A program made the translations under genes and the position numbers. Shown here piece after piece: positions 1 through 9,638 of a stretch of DNA of 64,000 nucleotides. Origin of the DNA: Pleionea sediminis (GTDB lineage: Bacteria > Pseudomonadota > Gammaproteobacteria > Enterobacterales > Kangiellaceae); assembly GCF_007570825.1 (NCBI RefSeq), contig NZ_SUNB01000002.1, positions 682,001 to 746,000 of the forward strand, written 5' to 3'. Numbering within the stretch: position 1 is the stretch's first letter; each line of letters begins with the position of its first letter. Under the pieces are notes generated by a model. It had not been told where the DNA came from, did no database searches, and worked only from the letters and a program-made list of their open reading frames with translations.

Positions 1-762
1 AATCATGTTTTCCATCATTCCCATGATGCCTTCTTCATCCATGAACGAAGTTTCGATATCCAGCTGAGTAAATTCTGGTTGCCGATCGGCCCGTAAATCT
101 TCATCTCGAAAACAGCGAACCACTTGATAATAACGATCAAAGCCGCTCATCATTAATAGCTGTTTGAATAATTGTGGAGACTGTGGCAAAGCGAAAAATG
201 CACTTTTGTGCGTTCGGCTAGGAACTAAATAATCTCGAGCTCCTTCAGGGGTAGCTTTCGTCAAGATCGGTGTTTCCATATCAAGAAAACCTTGATCATC
301 GAGATAGCGTCGCAACGATTGAGTCACTCGAGTACGAAATACAAACTTATTGGTCATTTCAGGGCGACGCAAATCTAAATATCGATATTTGAGGCGGGTT
401 TCTTCAGAAACATCTTCATGACCGTCAACCAAAATTGCTGGAGTTTCCGATTTATTAAGGCACTCAATCGACTGAGCAACAATTTCTATTTCACCGGTCG
501 GCATGTCTTTATTAATCATGTTGTCTGGACGCTTCCGGATCGTTCCTTCGACACGAACAACAAATTCAGACCGTAACTGGTCTGCAGCATCAAAAACCTC
601 GCCTTGGTCTGGCTCAACGGTAACCTGAACAATCCCGCTTCGATCGCGCACTTGCAAAAAGATTAAACCACCCAGATCGCGGCGACGGTGCACCCAACCA
701 GAAATTGCAATCGATGTACCTTCATCTGCGGTGATGAGGTCTGCACAGTAATGACTTCGCAT
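1..762 (-). CDS. aspS: Aspartyl-tRNA synthetase, N-terminal part (cut by window start)
   Basis: This class II aminoacyl-tRNA synthetase charges tRNA-Asp in the cytoplasm. Translating the minus strand from the ATG at 762 gives 254 residues with no stop. The N-terminal OB-fold anticodon-binding domain is clear ([12 protein letters not shown] near residue 21, FLQVRDRSG near 35). It is followed by the class II catalytic entry: [48 protein letters not shown] and [26 protein letters not shown]. Bacterial AspRS is usually about 590 residues, so a little over half lies to the left of the window. The GAD insertion and motif 3 are not visible. Identity is very secure from the motifs. I cannot tell bacterial discriminating from non-discriminating type with this fragment. 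Confidence 0.96.
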   Translation of the reverse strand, partial: MRSHYCADLITADEGTSIAISGWVHRRRDLGGLIFLQVRDRSGIVQVTVEPDQGEVFDAADQLRSEFVVRVEGTIRKRPDNMINKDMPTGEIEIVAQSIECLNKSETPAILVDGHEDVSEETRLKYRYLDLRRPEMTNKFVFRTRVTQSLRRYLDDQGFLDMETPILTKATPEGARDYLVPSRTHKSAFFALPQSPQLFKQLLMMSGFDRYYQVVRCFRDEDLRADRQPEFTQLDIETSFMDEEGIMGMMENMI

Positions 763-901
763 AAATAATCCTATAAGGCCAAGGTTTGAAAGCCGGAATG
801 ATGCTTCCGGTCATGCATGCTTTGTGCTTTTGTGGCACTAAAAAAGGGGCATAATATTACGCGAGGGCCACTAAATTCGCAAGGTTCAGAGAATTTGAGG
901 G

Positions 902-929
902 CAAAAAAAGAGCGTCAATACAGACGCCC
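902..929 (-). terminator. Rho-independent terminator of the small secreted protein gene
   Basis: Read on the minus strand, a 5-bp GC-rich stem (GCGTC / GACGC, six-base loop) is followed directly by TCTTTTTTT. It lies about 50 bp past the stop of the 979-1344 gene, where a terminator is expected, and upstream of aspS. Confidence 0.7.
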
Positions 930-978
930 AAGACAGAGAAATGGATAACGTAAAAGTACGATCACATTTTAAATAAAC

Positions 979-1344
979 TTAATTACCTGCAACCATAATT
1001 ACACGATCTTTAGAATCTTTGTTTCGCTGAGAGGTTTGGTAGATATCGACGCGTACGTTAGGCTTCGCTTCAAGCATGTAGTAATTGGGTAAATTACCCG
1101 CCTCTTTAGCGAACTGAGCTATTTCAACGCCATTACAAGAAATGTTCTTTCTGATATAACGGTCTGTTAAATGACTACGATGCATGTTTAGGTTAAATTT
1201 GGTTTTGGAATCCACTGCAGCAGAAACACATAATTTAGTAATAGGGCTATTGTCAGCCGCCACATATTTATTCTCTGCAGCTGCAGTACCAGCAATACCA
1301 ACCATTGTTACAACAGATAAAACATTCCGAATCATGTTTTTCAT
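979..1344 (-). CDS. Small secreted protein, DUF3718-like
   Basis: This is a 121-residue protein of unknown function. It has a signal peptide (KNMIRNVLSVV...GTAAA, cleavage near residue 23), so the mature form should be periplasmic or secreted. The mature part carries two cysteines (LCVSAAVD near 39 and ISCNGVEIAQFA near 70) that could form a disulfide. The pattern LCxAAA...CNGxxxxxFA resembles the small secreted DUF3718 family of marine gammaproteobacteria; I recall that pattern and have not searched it. The start is supported by AGAGGT 8 bases before the ATG, and a terminator follows the gene. It stands alone between aspS and a 417-bp gap. No function can be inferred. Confidence 0.75.
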   Translation of the reverse strand: MKNMIRNVLSVVTMVGIAGTAAAENKYVAADNSPITKLCVSAAVDSKTKFNLNMHRSHLTDRYIRKNISCNGVEIAQFAKEAGNLPNYYMLEAKPNVRVDIYQTSQRNKDSKDRVIMVAGN

Positions 1345-1761
1345 TACATATACCTCTTTGCGCTAGTTTTCGTTAAGACAGATACAGTTTCGCAAAGAAG
1401 TGTTAACAGTGTATGTAAATTAACCAGGCAAATGTAACATTTTACCTCCACATGAGATTTTATTGAATTTCCCAGCCCTGTATATTGATTGTAAATTGAC
1501 TTTTTTCTTTGATATTTAAGAAGTTAGTTCATACAATCGGCTTCAATTTGATATTTAAATATGTATCGGCTGAAACAGTTCGTTACAAGCATTCGAAATA
1601 GTTTTGATTCATTTTTAATATTACACTTTGTTAAATAATCAAAACCTATATTAAATATGCTTAACAAGTACTAAAGAAATGAAAGGCATAAATCGCCATG
1701 GTTAATGTTGCAATAAATTCCTAACCATCCAACACCGAATAACTTTCACCAAGGAACCGCC
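1345..1761. other. Intergenic region, AT-rich, 417 bp
   Basis: The region separates divergent genes (DUF3718-like to the left, pseudouridine synthase to the right), so it should hold both promoters. It is strongly AT-rich. I see no credible ORF, RNA gene or strong hairpin. TTGACT near 1497 could be a -35 element but has no convincing partner. Confidence 0.5.
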
Positions 1762-2592
1762 GTGCCAGACTCACCAATTGTGTTAGAAAAGCACCTCGAA
1801 GCCGACGACAAGAGACCTCTCATTGTTGATGCCTTGAAAAGTGCGACACCGTTATCAAAACAAAAAATAAAAGCGGCGATGCAAAAAGGCTGTGTTTGGT
1901 TAACTCGTAACAACCGCACTCAAAGAGTAAGGCGAGCTAAGTCACGTTTCACAAAGGGACAATCACTGCATATCTACTATGACTCGAGAATCATAGAATC
2001 AACTCCAGTGGAACCAACCTTAATTGCTGATGAGCAGAATTACAGTATATGGAATAAACCCTCAGGATTACTCTCTCAAGGTTCAAAGTGGGGAGATCAT
2101 TGCACCATCACTCGATGGGCCGAGCAAAACCTGTCTCCTCAGAGAAATGCCTTTACAGTTCACCGCCTAGATAAAAGTGCTAGTGGAATTATTCTAATCG
2201 CTCATAGTAAACAGGCTGCGGCAAAACTCTCTGAGCTTTTTGCTCAACGCGACATTGTTAAGCATTATATCGCGCGGGTTGAAGGTAAATGGGACCTAAC
2301 GGAGCGCAAAACGATTGATAGCCCTATCGATAACAAAAATGCTATCAGCCACGTTCACCTAATTTCATATCGGGCAACGGATCAGTCAACACTATTGAAA
2401 ATTGAAATTGAAACGGGTCGAAAACATCAAATTCGTCGTCATCTAGCACAATCAGGCTTTCCTATCATTGGTGATCGTCTCTATGGCAATCGACACGATG
2501 TCGACTTAATGCTGTCATCGGTGAAACTAGCTTTCACCTGCCCATTTAGTGGACGATTACAAAGTTATGAGTTAGACCCTCAGTTCGATTAA
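1762..2592 (+). CDS. RluA-family RNA pseudouridine synthase
   Basis: The enzyme isomerises a uridine in RNA (rRNA or tRNA) to pseudouridine. It has 276 residues. An S4-like RNA-binding segment lies at about 17-75. The RluA catalytic domain follows, with the signature HRLDKSASGIIL (catalytic Asp near 136), then KHYIARVEG near 170 and TGRKHQIRRHLAQSGFPIIGDRLYG near 218-242, all typical of RluA/RluC/RluD. The start is GTG, chosen because AAGGAA lies 8 bases upstream and the S4 segment begins soon after. The protein is shorter than RluC or RluD (about 320), and the target base cannot be assigned from sequence. It is transcribed alone and converges on the S9 peptidase gene with only 26 bp between stops. 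Confidence 0.92.
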   Translation: MPDSPIVLEKHLEADDKRPLIVDALKSATPLSKQKIKAAMQKGCVWLTRNNRTQRVRRAKSRFTKGQSLHIYYDSRIIESTPVEPTLIADEQNYSIWNKPSGLLSQGSKWGDHCTITRWAEQNLSPQRNAFTVHRLDKSASGIILIAHSKQAAAKLSELFAQRDIVKHYIARVEGKWDLTERKTIDSPIDNKNAISHVHLISYRATDQSTLLKIEIETGRKHQIRRHLAQSGFPIIGDRLYGNRHDVDLMLSSVKLAFTCPFSGRLQSYELDPQFD

Positions 2593-2618
2593 CCAGAAAA
2601 GCAAACCTTTAATTAACC

Positions 2619-4409
2619 TTATTTAAGGGATTTCAGTAAATGCTCTTGTAAAAATTGCTGAATAGATTTATATACGGCGAGTCTGTCTTCAAGAACTTCA
2701 ATCTCATGGTCAGAGTTCTCTAGTTTTTTAACCGTAAAAGGTTTTTTCAGGATTTTCATCTTCGCAATAAGCGCTTCACTTTGCAGTGGACTGACTCGCT
2801 TATCTTGATTTCCGTAAATGACGAGTGTCGTTGCATCAATTTCGCCAAGATGTAGCAACAAATTGTTCTCTTCACGCCAATCAGGATCATCATAATTTCC
2901 AAACTGTTTTGCAAATGTCGCTTTGGTCATTTCATCGGACAAAGATTCATAAAACATTGGCAGGCTGACCACCGACGACACCATTATGCCGCACACATAG
3001 TCATCTGAATTTGAAATTAATTCAGACAGTACTGCATAACCTCCGAAACTTGCTCCATATAAACATCGCTTTACCGGATCATAGTTAAATTGACTCTCCA
3101 GGGCTGTTAGTATTTCTTCAATATCTTCTTCTATTACTGAACGTAAATCACCATATGCAACTCTCCGATAAGCATTTCCCATTCCTGAAGAGCCGCGATA
3201 ATTAAAAGTCAATGTCGCTAAACCTTGGTCTGCCAACCATTGAGCTTCTGGATCAAAACGCCAGCGATCTCTGATTTCAAAAGGTCCACCATGAATACGA
3301 ATAATAAGAGGAACATGTGAGTTTAACTTATCAGGTTGAGTTAAATATCCAAATAACGCAGGCTTAGCACCATTATCGACACTGACTACCGATGTTTTGT
3401 ACCAACGACTTTTATCATAATTTTGAAGTCGGCGCTGTAATGATACGACTCGATTTGTCTCTACATCGGTCCAGATAACTTGAGGAGGAATTTTCGGGGA
3501 TTGCACCGATACTAAAGACTTCTTTCCATCGACAGATTGAGCAATGACTTGCCAATAGCTTTTGGGAAATGATCGCTGCATTATTGAATCTATTTTCTGG
3601 GCATTTTTGGAGAAGGTTTTTACTTGCAGTAGTTCCGCTTCATAAAACACTGCTGCAACATTTTTTTTGTTACTGTCAAAAATAACATCGGCTATATCGT
3701 AATATTTTTGTGAGTAAATTAACTCACTTTTCTTAGACGTTACCCTAAATAACGACTTTGTGTTTTTTTCGTGCGTCGCCAATATCCAAAAATTATGACA
3801 ATCTTTATCCGCGTAGACTTGAGAAATAGATTCGACTGGTTCAAATTTTTTCCATTCATTTTCTTTTAGGATGAAAACATCTTTAGTGTCAGATATTGAA
3901 TAACAAGGTTTATTATTCGCCAATCCAACAAACTGACTATTCTTCGGCAAAGGAACTGCTTTGCCCAAAGAACGTGATAACAAATCAAATGGTTTTAACT
4001 GACCGTTAACAATTAGCCAAACGACCTCTGATTTGCGGTGCTCTTGCGCCAGCGATACTTTAAAAAACCGACTGGTGTATAAAAGCTTTTGAGTTGCATT
4101 TGGCAAATAATGAGAAATTACGCGGTATTCATCACCGTCTTGAACGACATAAACAAACTTTTCATCATTAATAAACTGACCATCAATAAATCGCTGCCCA
4201 GCGCTTAACTGGATAGATCGGCTTGCTCCCTTATCAATGGGTTGAATTAAAATACGATTATTATAAGTGAGCCAAGCTACCAACTTACCATCGGGAGAAA
4301 GCTGAACAACTGAATTAGCTTTCTCATTAAACCAATCGCTAATCTTAAATTCTTGCGAAAATCCAGAGAGTGAAAATAAAACCAAACAAAGAGCGCTAAA
4401 ATACTTCAT
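2619..4409 (-). CDS. Secreted S9-family (prolyl oligopeptidase) peptidase
   Basis: This serine peptidase, probably periplasmic, cleaves peptides (S9 family). With the start at 4409 it has 596 residues and begins with a clean signal peptide (KYFSALCLVLFSLSGFSQ). A longer in-frame start at 4469 would bury this signal and overlap the upstream gene, so I reject it. The N-terminal two thirds is an irregular beta-propeller (about 20-340). The alpha/beta-hydrolase domain follows: IRIHGGPF oxyanion segment near 371-378, nucleophile Ser454 in YGASFGGY, Asp536 in YGNQDKRVSP and His568 in NSDHEIE, which completes the triad. It sits 49 bp downstream of the Sel1 lipoprotein gene, probably in one transcript. 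Dipeptidyl-peptidase, acylaminoacyl-peptidase and oligopeptidase subtypes cannot be separated here. Confidence 0.88.
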   Translation of the reverse strand: MKYFSALCLVLFSLSGFSQEFKISDWFNEKANSVVQLSPDGKLVAWLTYNNRILIQPIDKGASRSIQLSAGQRFIDGQFINDEKFVYVVQDGDEYRVISHYLPNATQKLLYTSRFFKVSLAQEHRKSEVVWLIVNGQLKPFDLLSRSLGKAVPLPKNSQFVGLANNKPCYSISDTKDVFILKENEWKKFEPVESISQVYADKDCHNFWILATHEKNTKSLFRVTSKKSELIYSQKYYDIADVIFDSNKKNVAAVFYEAELLQVKTFSKNAQKIDSIMQRSFPKSYWQVIAQSVDGKKSLVSVQSPKIPPQVIWTDVETNRVVSLQRRLQNYDKSRWYKTSVVSVDNGAKPALFGYLTQPDKLNSHVPLIIRIHGGPFEIRDRWRFDPEAQWLADQGLATLTFNYRGSSGMGNAYRRVAYGDLRSVIEEDIEEILTALESQFNYDPVKRCLYGASFGGYAVLSELISNSDDYVCGIMVSSVVSLPMFYESLSDEMTKATFAKQFGNYDDPDWREENNLLLHLGEIDATTLVIYGNQDKRVSPLQSEALIAKMKILKKPFTVKKLENSDHEIEVLEDRLAVYKSIQQFLQEHLLKSLK

Positions 4410-4458
4410 ATTTATTTTCTTGTTTAAAATTAATCGAATCGTCTCTAAATAATGCTTA

Positions 4459-4959
4459 CTAGACATCATCGAGAAATAGCTTTTGTTTTAATTCTAACGC
4501 AGGTTGATAGTTTCTTTGCGCCGCACGATTTAAGTAATACTTCGCTTCTGTTTCATCTTTCACCACCCCTTGCCCATTAGCATAAATGTGATAGAGCATA
4601 AACATTGCTTTTTCAATCCCCCTTTCAGCAGCGAAATAGTAAAGTTTTGCTGCTTTCCGATAATTTTTTTCCGTTCCACGCCCTTCATAAAACAAATCAG
4701 CCAACAATGTCATTGAGCGAGGATCTTGTGTAATTGTTGCTCTCTCACACCAATAGAAAGCTTTTTTGTCATCTGCTTCGATATTTACACCATAGCTGTA
4801 TCGATAGCACAAAGCATGAGCGGCCGACACATCCCCTTGATTAGCGTCCTCAATTAATGTTGACTCACTTTTTTCAATGGAAGTCTTCATTTTAGAGCAT
4901 CCAAATACAACAAAAGAAGTCATGAATATCGTGATGAAAAGACCCAGTTGTCGCGACAT
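4459..4959 (-). CDS. Sel1-repeat lipoprotein
   Basis: This is a 166-residue envelope lipoprotein. The signal peptide ends in the lipobox FVVFGC (Cys21). From about residue 38 onward there are three to four Sel1-like (SLR) alpha/alpha repeats, recognisable by AxxxLCYRYSYGVN, AxxLLADLFYEGRG and AMFMLYHIYANGQGV followed by A-x-YYLNRAAQ. Sel1 proteins are scaffolds for protein-protein contacts in the envelope or in signalling; no partner can be named. It precedes the S9 peptidase on the same strand with a short gap, so the two may be co-expressed. It is divergent from tesB with about 120 bp between start codons. Confidence 0.88.
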   Translation of the reverse strand: MSRQLGLFITIFMTSFVVFGCSKMKTSIEKSESTLIEDANQGDVSAAHALCYRYSYGVNIEADDKKAFYWCERATITQDPRSMTLLADLFYEGRGTEKNYRKAAKLYYFAAERGIEKAMFMLYHIYANGQGVVKDETEAKYYLNRAAQRNYQPALELKQKLFLDDV

Positions 4960-5079
4960 TAAGTTATCTCCTCATTTTTATTTCCATTTTCCTGTTTGTG
5001 GTAAGCAGAGTCAATGTTGTTGCTGATATTTAGATATCACATACAATATATAGAGCAACGGGATAAAAGAGAGCTTGAT

Positions 5080-5940
5080 ATGAGTAATGTATTGAATGAA
5101 CTTGTCGAACTATTAAAACTTGAACCGATAGAATCCAATCTTTTTCGTGGTCAAAGTCAAGATTTAGGTTTTCCACAGTTATTTGGCGGTCAAGTTATAG
5201 GACAGGCACTCTCTGCTGCAAAACAAACACTAGAAGCGGATCGAGTATCTCACTCATTCCACAGTTATTTTTTACTGCCTGGAGACTCAACTCGTCCAGT
5301 TGTCTACGATGTTGAGAGTATTCGAGATGGTCGAAGTATCTCGACGCGACGTGTCAAGGCGATTCAAAATGGAAAAACCATTTTTTATATGACGGCATCC
5401 TTTCATACCGGAGTTGATGGATTTGAACATCAATCTTCTATGCCAAATGTCGCTTTGCCAGATAATTTGCCGTCAGAACTGGAGATTGCCAGGAAATATG
5501 CCGACCATATTCCTGACAGCTTAAAAGCCAAGTTTGTCTGTGACAAACCAATAGAAATGCGTCCGGTTGAATTTAATAATCCGCTGAAACCCGAAAAAGC
5601 ACAGCCACAACGACATATTTGGATGAAAACCAATGGACAACTGCCCGACGACTTAAGAATTCACAAATACGTGTTAGCTTACGCTTCTGATTTTAGTTTT
5701 CTGCCAACAGCGGCATTGCCTCACGGAGTATCTTACTTAACTCCTAAATTACAAATGGCAACGATTGATCATACCATGTGGTTTCATCGAGAATTTCGTT
5801 TTGACGACTGGTTGCTTTATGTAATTGATAGCCCTTCTGCGTCTCACCAAAGAGGTTTTGTGCTTGGAAAGATTTTTGACCGTCAAGGCAGGCTTGTCGC
5901 AAGTAGCGCACAAGAAGGTATTATGCGCTACAAGCAATAA
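5080..5940 (+). CDS. tesB: Acyl-CoA thioesterase II
   Basis: The enzyme hydrolyses acyl-CoA to free fatty acid and CoA in the cytoplasm. It is a double-hotdog protein of 286 residues, the same length as E. coli TesB. Family segments visible are LFRGQSQDLGFPQLFGGQVIGQAL (about 20-43), HSFHSYFLLPGD, DGRSISTRRVKAIQNGK, the second-half motif YASDFSFLPTA with the catalytic Asp, ATIDHTMWFHR and the C-terminal SSAQEG with the active-site Gln. I chose the ATG at 5080 because AGAGAG lies just upstream and the conserved N-terminus begins there; the possible start at 5014 adds 22 unlikely residues. It appears monocistronic. Confidence 0.94.
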   Translation: MSNVLNELVELLKLEPIESNLFRGQSQDLGFPQLFGGQVIGQALSAAKQTLEADRVSHSFHSYFLLPGDSTRPVVYDVESIRDGRSISTRRVKAIQNGKTIFYMTASFHTGVDGFEHQSSMPNVALPDNLPSELEIARKYADHIPDSLKAKFVCDKPIEMRPVEFNNPLKPEKAQPQRHIWMKTNGQLPDDLRIHKYVLAYASDFSFLPTAALPHGVSYLTPKLQMATIDHTMWFHREFRFDDWLLYVIDSPSASHQRGFVLGKIFDRQGRLVASSAQEGIMRYKQ

Positions 5941-5973
5941 AAGTGTAAGTGTATTTAAAAAGTATTTAGAGCG

Positions 5974-7551
5974 TTAATCAGGGTAAGTGTTTTGAATATT
6001 AATAACTTTATCAACATTATAAAGTAATTTATCAACTAGCTCAGGATCAAACTGCTTGCCCTTTTGATCATTGAACAATTGAATAATTTCACCGATTGAC
6101 CAAGCCTCTTTGTAGCAGCGCTTATTATACAAAGCATCGAATACATCAGCGATGGCGACGATTCTTCCATAAATATGAATGTCTTCTCCTTTCTTTCCTT
6201 TAGGGTAACCCGTTCCATCCCATTTTTCGTGGTGATCTCCAGCAATTGCGGATCCAGCACTGAGCACCTCAAGTTTTGAATCAGCCAAAATATCACGCCC
6301 GGTCTGGGCATGTTGGCGCATGATAACCCACTCCTCATCGGTTAATTTACCAGGCTTATTAAGAATATGATCCGGTGTCGCAATTTTTCCGATATCATGA
6401 AGCGGTGCCGCCATAAATAAAACATCACACTCATGTTCATCGAGCTTGATACACTCACCAAGCAATCGACTAATATGGGCTACTCGTTTCACGTGATTAC
6501 TGGTTTCTTTGGACCGACTTTCCACGGCCTCGCTCATTCGATAGACCAATTCTCTTTGGGTTATTTCAACTTCTTCCATCAAGGCTATATTGTCAAAAGC
6601 AACACCGAGATGTGAGCAAAACATTTTCAATAATCGCTCATCAAGCATGGTAAGTTTTGGCAGCCCGTCCATAAAAAGGATATTTTTTCGTTTGAGATGA
6701 GAGCGATAAACGCCAATGAAGTAGTCATCACCAAAAATAAGTCCCTCACTGGCGATCGCATTATGTACCTCAACTTCAGGAATTTTCGCTAAAGCCGCCT
6801 CAAGCCGGCGATTCAAGTAAGGTTTATAAGGTCCCGTAGCTGCCAAAACAGTCGTCTCATTTTCTTCGAGCGTCGCAGCCAGTCCCTCGATATTACCAAA
6901 AAACGCCCCCTCATCGGCTTTAAGAAGAGAGGTCAATTGTTCAAGTGCCCCTTGGGTGAAATCCATTAAAGAATGTTGACTAAAAATTTTATCGGCACCA
7001 ACAATAATGCTCTCTAATCCCTGTTTGTTTCGAAATAAAGAAATGATATCTCGATAAGAGCGTAAACTGGCATACATTAGAGTGTGTAATTTATTGGAAG
7101 TAAGCTCCGTTTTTTCCTTATAATCGTTAATATCGTACTCTTGAATAACGGCTTTTTCTGGTGCTTGCCCAGGCTGACCTGTTCTCAATATGATTCGTAC
7201 GTGCTGATCTTGATGAACATTTCTAATCCAGTGGACCAAATCGAGACCCGCATGATCGGTTTCCATCACCACATCTAAAAGAATGACTGCATAATCTTTC
7301 TCTGCGAGGACAGAGCGAGCTTCTGCGGCTGAAAACGCAGAATCAATACTCAATTTTCGCTTAGCAAATTCAAAACCTTTCAGCGAAAGCTTGGTAACCT
7401 CATGAACCTCAGATTCGTCATCAACCACCAACAATTCCCAACGCTCATAATTAGCATCCTTTCCACTCTCATCCTCAGGACTTTCATCTGCAAAAACTAA
7501 CTTGTCGTCTAGATCACCCATAACCTGCTGCCAATCTCTTATTGTATGCAT
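5974..7551 (-). CDS. Response regulator with DUF3369 and HD-GYP c-di-GMP phosphodiesterase output
   Basis: The 525-residue protein has three parts. An N-terminal receiver domain (about 38-165) has the acidic pair in LLVVDDESE and phospho-acceptor Asp93 in ILLDVVMETD. The middle (about 175-330) fits DUF3369, a GAF-like spacer seen in this class. The C-terminal HD-GYP domain has HD at 385-386 (PLHDIGK), HH at 440-441 and GYP at 448-450 (DHHEKWDGTGYP), then RIVAIADVFDAL. HD-GYP enzymes of this motif quality normally hydrolyse c-di-GMP. The gene is divergent from the YfiR-like histidine kinase with about 100 bp between starts, so I infer that they form a cognate pair. Phosphorylation of Asp93 would then tune c-di-GMP breakdown. 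No DNA-binding domain is present. Confidence 0.93.
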   Translation of the reverse strand: MHTIRDWQQVMGDLDDKLVFADESPEDESGKDANYERWELLVVDDESEVHEVTKLSLKGFEFAKRKLSIDSAFSAAEARSVLAEKDYAVILLDVVMETDHAGLDLVHWIRNVHQDQHVRIILRTGQPGQAPEKAVIQEYDINDYKEKTELTSNKLHTLMYASLRSYRDIISLFRNKQGLESIIVGADKIFSQHSLMDFTQGALEQLTSLLKADEGAFFGNIEGLAATLEENETTVLAATGPYKPYLNRRLEAALAKIPEVEVHNAIASEGLIFGDDYFIGVYRSHLKRKNILFMDGLPKLTMLDERLLKMFCSHLGVAFDNIALMEEVEITQRELVYRMSEAVESRSKETSNHVKRVAHISRLLGECIKLDEHECDVLFMAAPLHDIGKIATPDHILNKPGKLTDEEWVIMRQHAQTGRDILADSKLEVLSAGSAIAGDHHEKWDGTGYPKGKKGEDIHIYGRIVAIADVFDALYNKRCYKEAWSIGEIIQLFNDQKGKQFDPELVDKLLYNVDKVINIQNTYPD

Positions 7552-7653
7552 ATTGACTCACTATAAGTTATAGCTGCTTCTCATCTAACTCTCCAGTTTT
7601 TCAACTATACTTACCCAAATTGCATCGATTAACTTCACAGTAAGGGTCACTGG

Positions 7654-9564
7654 ATGCGACGACTGTGTTTTTACATTTTTCTCACGGCTTTAACTCAAGG
7701 CCTGATTGGTGCTGCCAATAGCGCCAGTCAGCCAACAGAAGAAGCTTTAAAGTCGGCTTATATCTACAACTTTACACAGTACATTAGCTGGCCAGATGAA
7801 GGGGATTCTAAAAAAAGCATTACGCTTACTTTTTTTGGGGATAACGAAAATTATTGGAACTCTCTTCAAAACCTGAAAAAGCGATCAGTCAGAAGACAAA
7901 AATTTGAATTGAGACGCGCAACATCCGTTCAACAAGTATTTCCTACCGATATTTTAGTGATCGGCCCAGCCAAAAATAGTCAATTTAAAACCATTGCCCA
8001 ACAACTGGGCAAAAAGGCAACTCTACTGATTAGTGAGGGAATTGAGGATAAGTCAAAAATTGGTATCAATTTTATTAAGCGCAAAGACCAAACACTTTCA
8101 TTTGAGGTCAACCGATATAATTTGCTCTACCAACAATTAAACGCAAAATCAGAAATTATCATATTGGGTGGAACTGAAATAGAAATCGCGACCCTTGTTA
8201 AAGATATGGAACGGAGTCTCGAACAATCACGCGAACAATTAAGCAAGCAAACCCAAGAATTGAAGTCAGTCCAAAACCAAGTAACCAGTAAACAAAAGTT
8301 GCTTGATGCTCAATCAAAAAAACTCGAAGAACAAACGCAAAAGTTTGAAGAACAACAGAAAAAACTCGACGAAATCTCTGCCGACTATCAAAGTATGCTT
8401 GATTCACTTCAGGTGAGTAGACAAGAGCTGAGCTCGAATAACGAATTATTAGGAGTAAAACAAGAAGAGTTACAAGAAAAGGAATCAGAAATCCAAAATA
8501 TGTCGGAGTTAATTAAGAAAAACAAGCAACTCCTTATTAATCAAACTAACGATCTTAATAAGCAAAGAGAAGAGCTCGAAGCTTTTCAAGAAAAAATCAA
8601 ACGCCAAACAGAATCACTAGCAGAACAAAACTTAATAATAAAAAGCCAAACCACGGCGCTCTATGGTTCAATTGCAATAATTGTTTTTATTGTCATAATC
8701 ATAATTTTGATCTATCGAAGTGCCAAGCTAAAACAAAAAACCAATAAAAAATTAGAGCAAAAAAATTCTGAACTAGAGCGAATCAACAGTGAACTAAGAG
8801 AAACTCAAGAGCAACTGGTTGCATCAGAAAAAATGGCCGCACTAGGCGGGCTCGTTGCAGGTGTCGCTCATGAAATAAACACTCCTGTTGGCGTTAGTGT
8901 TACATCAGCTACACACATTACTGATATGCTAGAAGACTTCAAAAAGAAATACGATTCTGGGGAAATGAAACGTTCGGATCTTGAGCACTTAATGGATGAG
9001 CTCAATGAATCTAGTACGATTTTAAACCGAAACCTAGTCAGAGCCAGCGATTTAATTCGTTCGTTCAAACAAGTTTCAGTTGATCAAACAACAGATGAAG
9101 CTCGAGACTTTAACGTAAGGGAATATTTAAATGAAGTCGTTCAAAACTTACGACATAAACTCAAACAGAAAAAGCATAAAGTGAACATTGAAGGCGAAGC
9201 CGATTTTCGCATTCACTCTTTTGCAGGTATCTTCGCACAAGTTTTTACGAACTTAATTGTAAACTCAGTAATTCACGGGTTTGGAGAGGATAAATCACAA
9301 GGAGTCATTCGCATTATAGTTAGCCAAAAAGATGGCGATATCATTTTCGATTATTTTGACAATGGTAAAGGTATTCCGGATAACATTCGCGATAAAATTT
9401 TCAATCCTTTTTTTACCACCAATAGAACCAAAGGTGGTACCGGACTTGGGCTTCATATTTGCTACAATCTGGTTTCGCAAAAACTTCACGGGGATATTTT
9501 GTGCTTACCTGTCGATAAAGGTGCTCATTTTAAAGTAACCATCCCCATAAACTCTGAACAGTAG
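7654..9564 (+). CDS. Membrane histidine kinase with periplasmic YfiR-like (DUF4154) sensor
   Basis: This 636-residue sensor kinase has a signal peptide (1-24), then a YfiR/DUF4154-like domain (about 27-172; AYIYNFTQYISWP, DILVIGPAK, LLISEG, IGINFIKRKDQTLSFEVN). A long Gln/Glu/Lys-rich coiled coil (about 180-335) leads to one transmembrane helix (337-355). In the cytoplasm are a second short coiled coil, the dimerisation H-box with His406 (GGLVAGVAHEINTPVG) and a HATPase_c domain with N-box NLIVNSVIHG, DNGKGIP, FFTTNRTKGGTGLGL. YfiR normally is a separate periplasmic regulator of the cyclase YfiN; here it is fused to a kinase. The divergent neighbour is an HD-GYP response regulator, the likely target. 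The start has AAGGG 7 bases upstream. Confidence 0.9.
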   Translation: MRRLCFYIFLTALTQGLIGAANSASQPTEEALKSAYIYNFTQYISWPDEGDSKKSITLTFFGDNENYWNSLQNLKKRSVRRQKFELRRATSVQQVFPTDILVIGPAKNSQFKTIAQQLGKKATLLISEGIEDKSKIGINFIKRKDQTLSFEVNRYNLLYQQLNAKSEIIILGGTEIEIATLVKDMERSLEQSREQLSKQTQELKSVQNQVTSKQKLLDAQSKKLEEQTQKFEEQQKKLDEISADYQSMLDSLQVSRQELSSNNELLGVKQEELQEKESEIQNMSELIKKNKQLLINQTNDLNKQREELEAFQEKIKRQTESLAEQNLIIKSQTTALYGSIAIIVFIVIIIILIYRSAKLKQKTNKKLEQKNSELERINSELRETQEQLVASEKMAALGGLVAGVAHEINTPVGVSVTSATHITDMLEDFKKKYDSGEMKRSDLEHLMDELNESSTILNRNLVRASDLIRSFKQVSVDQTTDEARDFNVREYLNEVVQNLRHKLKQKKHKVNIEGEADFRIHSFAGIFAQVFTNLIVNSVIHGFGEDKSQGVIRIIVSQKDGDIIFDYFDNGKGIPDNIRDKIFNPFFTTNRTKGGTGLGLHICYNLVSQKLHGDILCLPVDKGAHFKVTIPINSEQ

Positions 9565-9585
9565 AATACCCTTTCTATTTAGCAA

Positions 9586-9615
9586 TAAAAAAGGAAGCCA
9601 ACGCTTCCTTTTTTA
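9586..9615. terminator. Bidirectional rho-independent terminator
   Basis: The stem GGAAGC / GCTTCC with a CAAC loop is flanked by an A run on the left and a T run on the right. It can end both the kinase gene (plus) and the convergent CoA-lyase gene (minus). Confidence 0.9.
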
Positions 9616-9638
9616 TTAATCACAATACTTACTGAGCA

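Noticed and set aside
4409-4469. Longer start of the S9 peptidase at 4469
   Set aside because: It would place 20 charged residues before the signal peptide and overlap the upstream lipoprotein gene.
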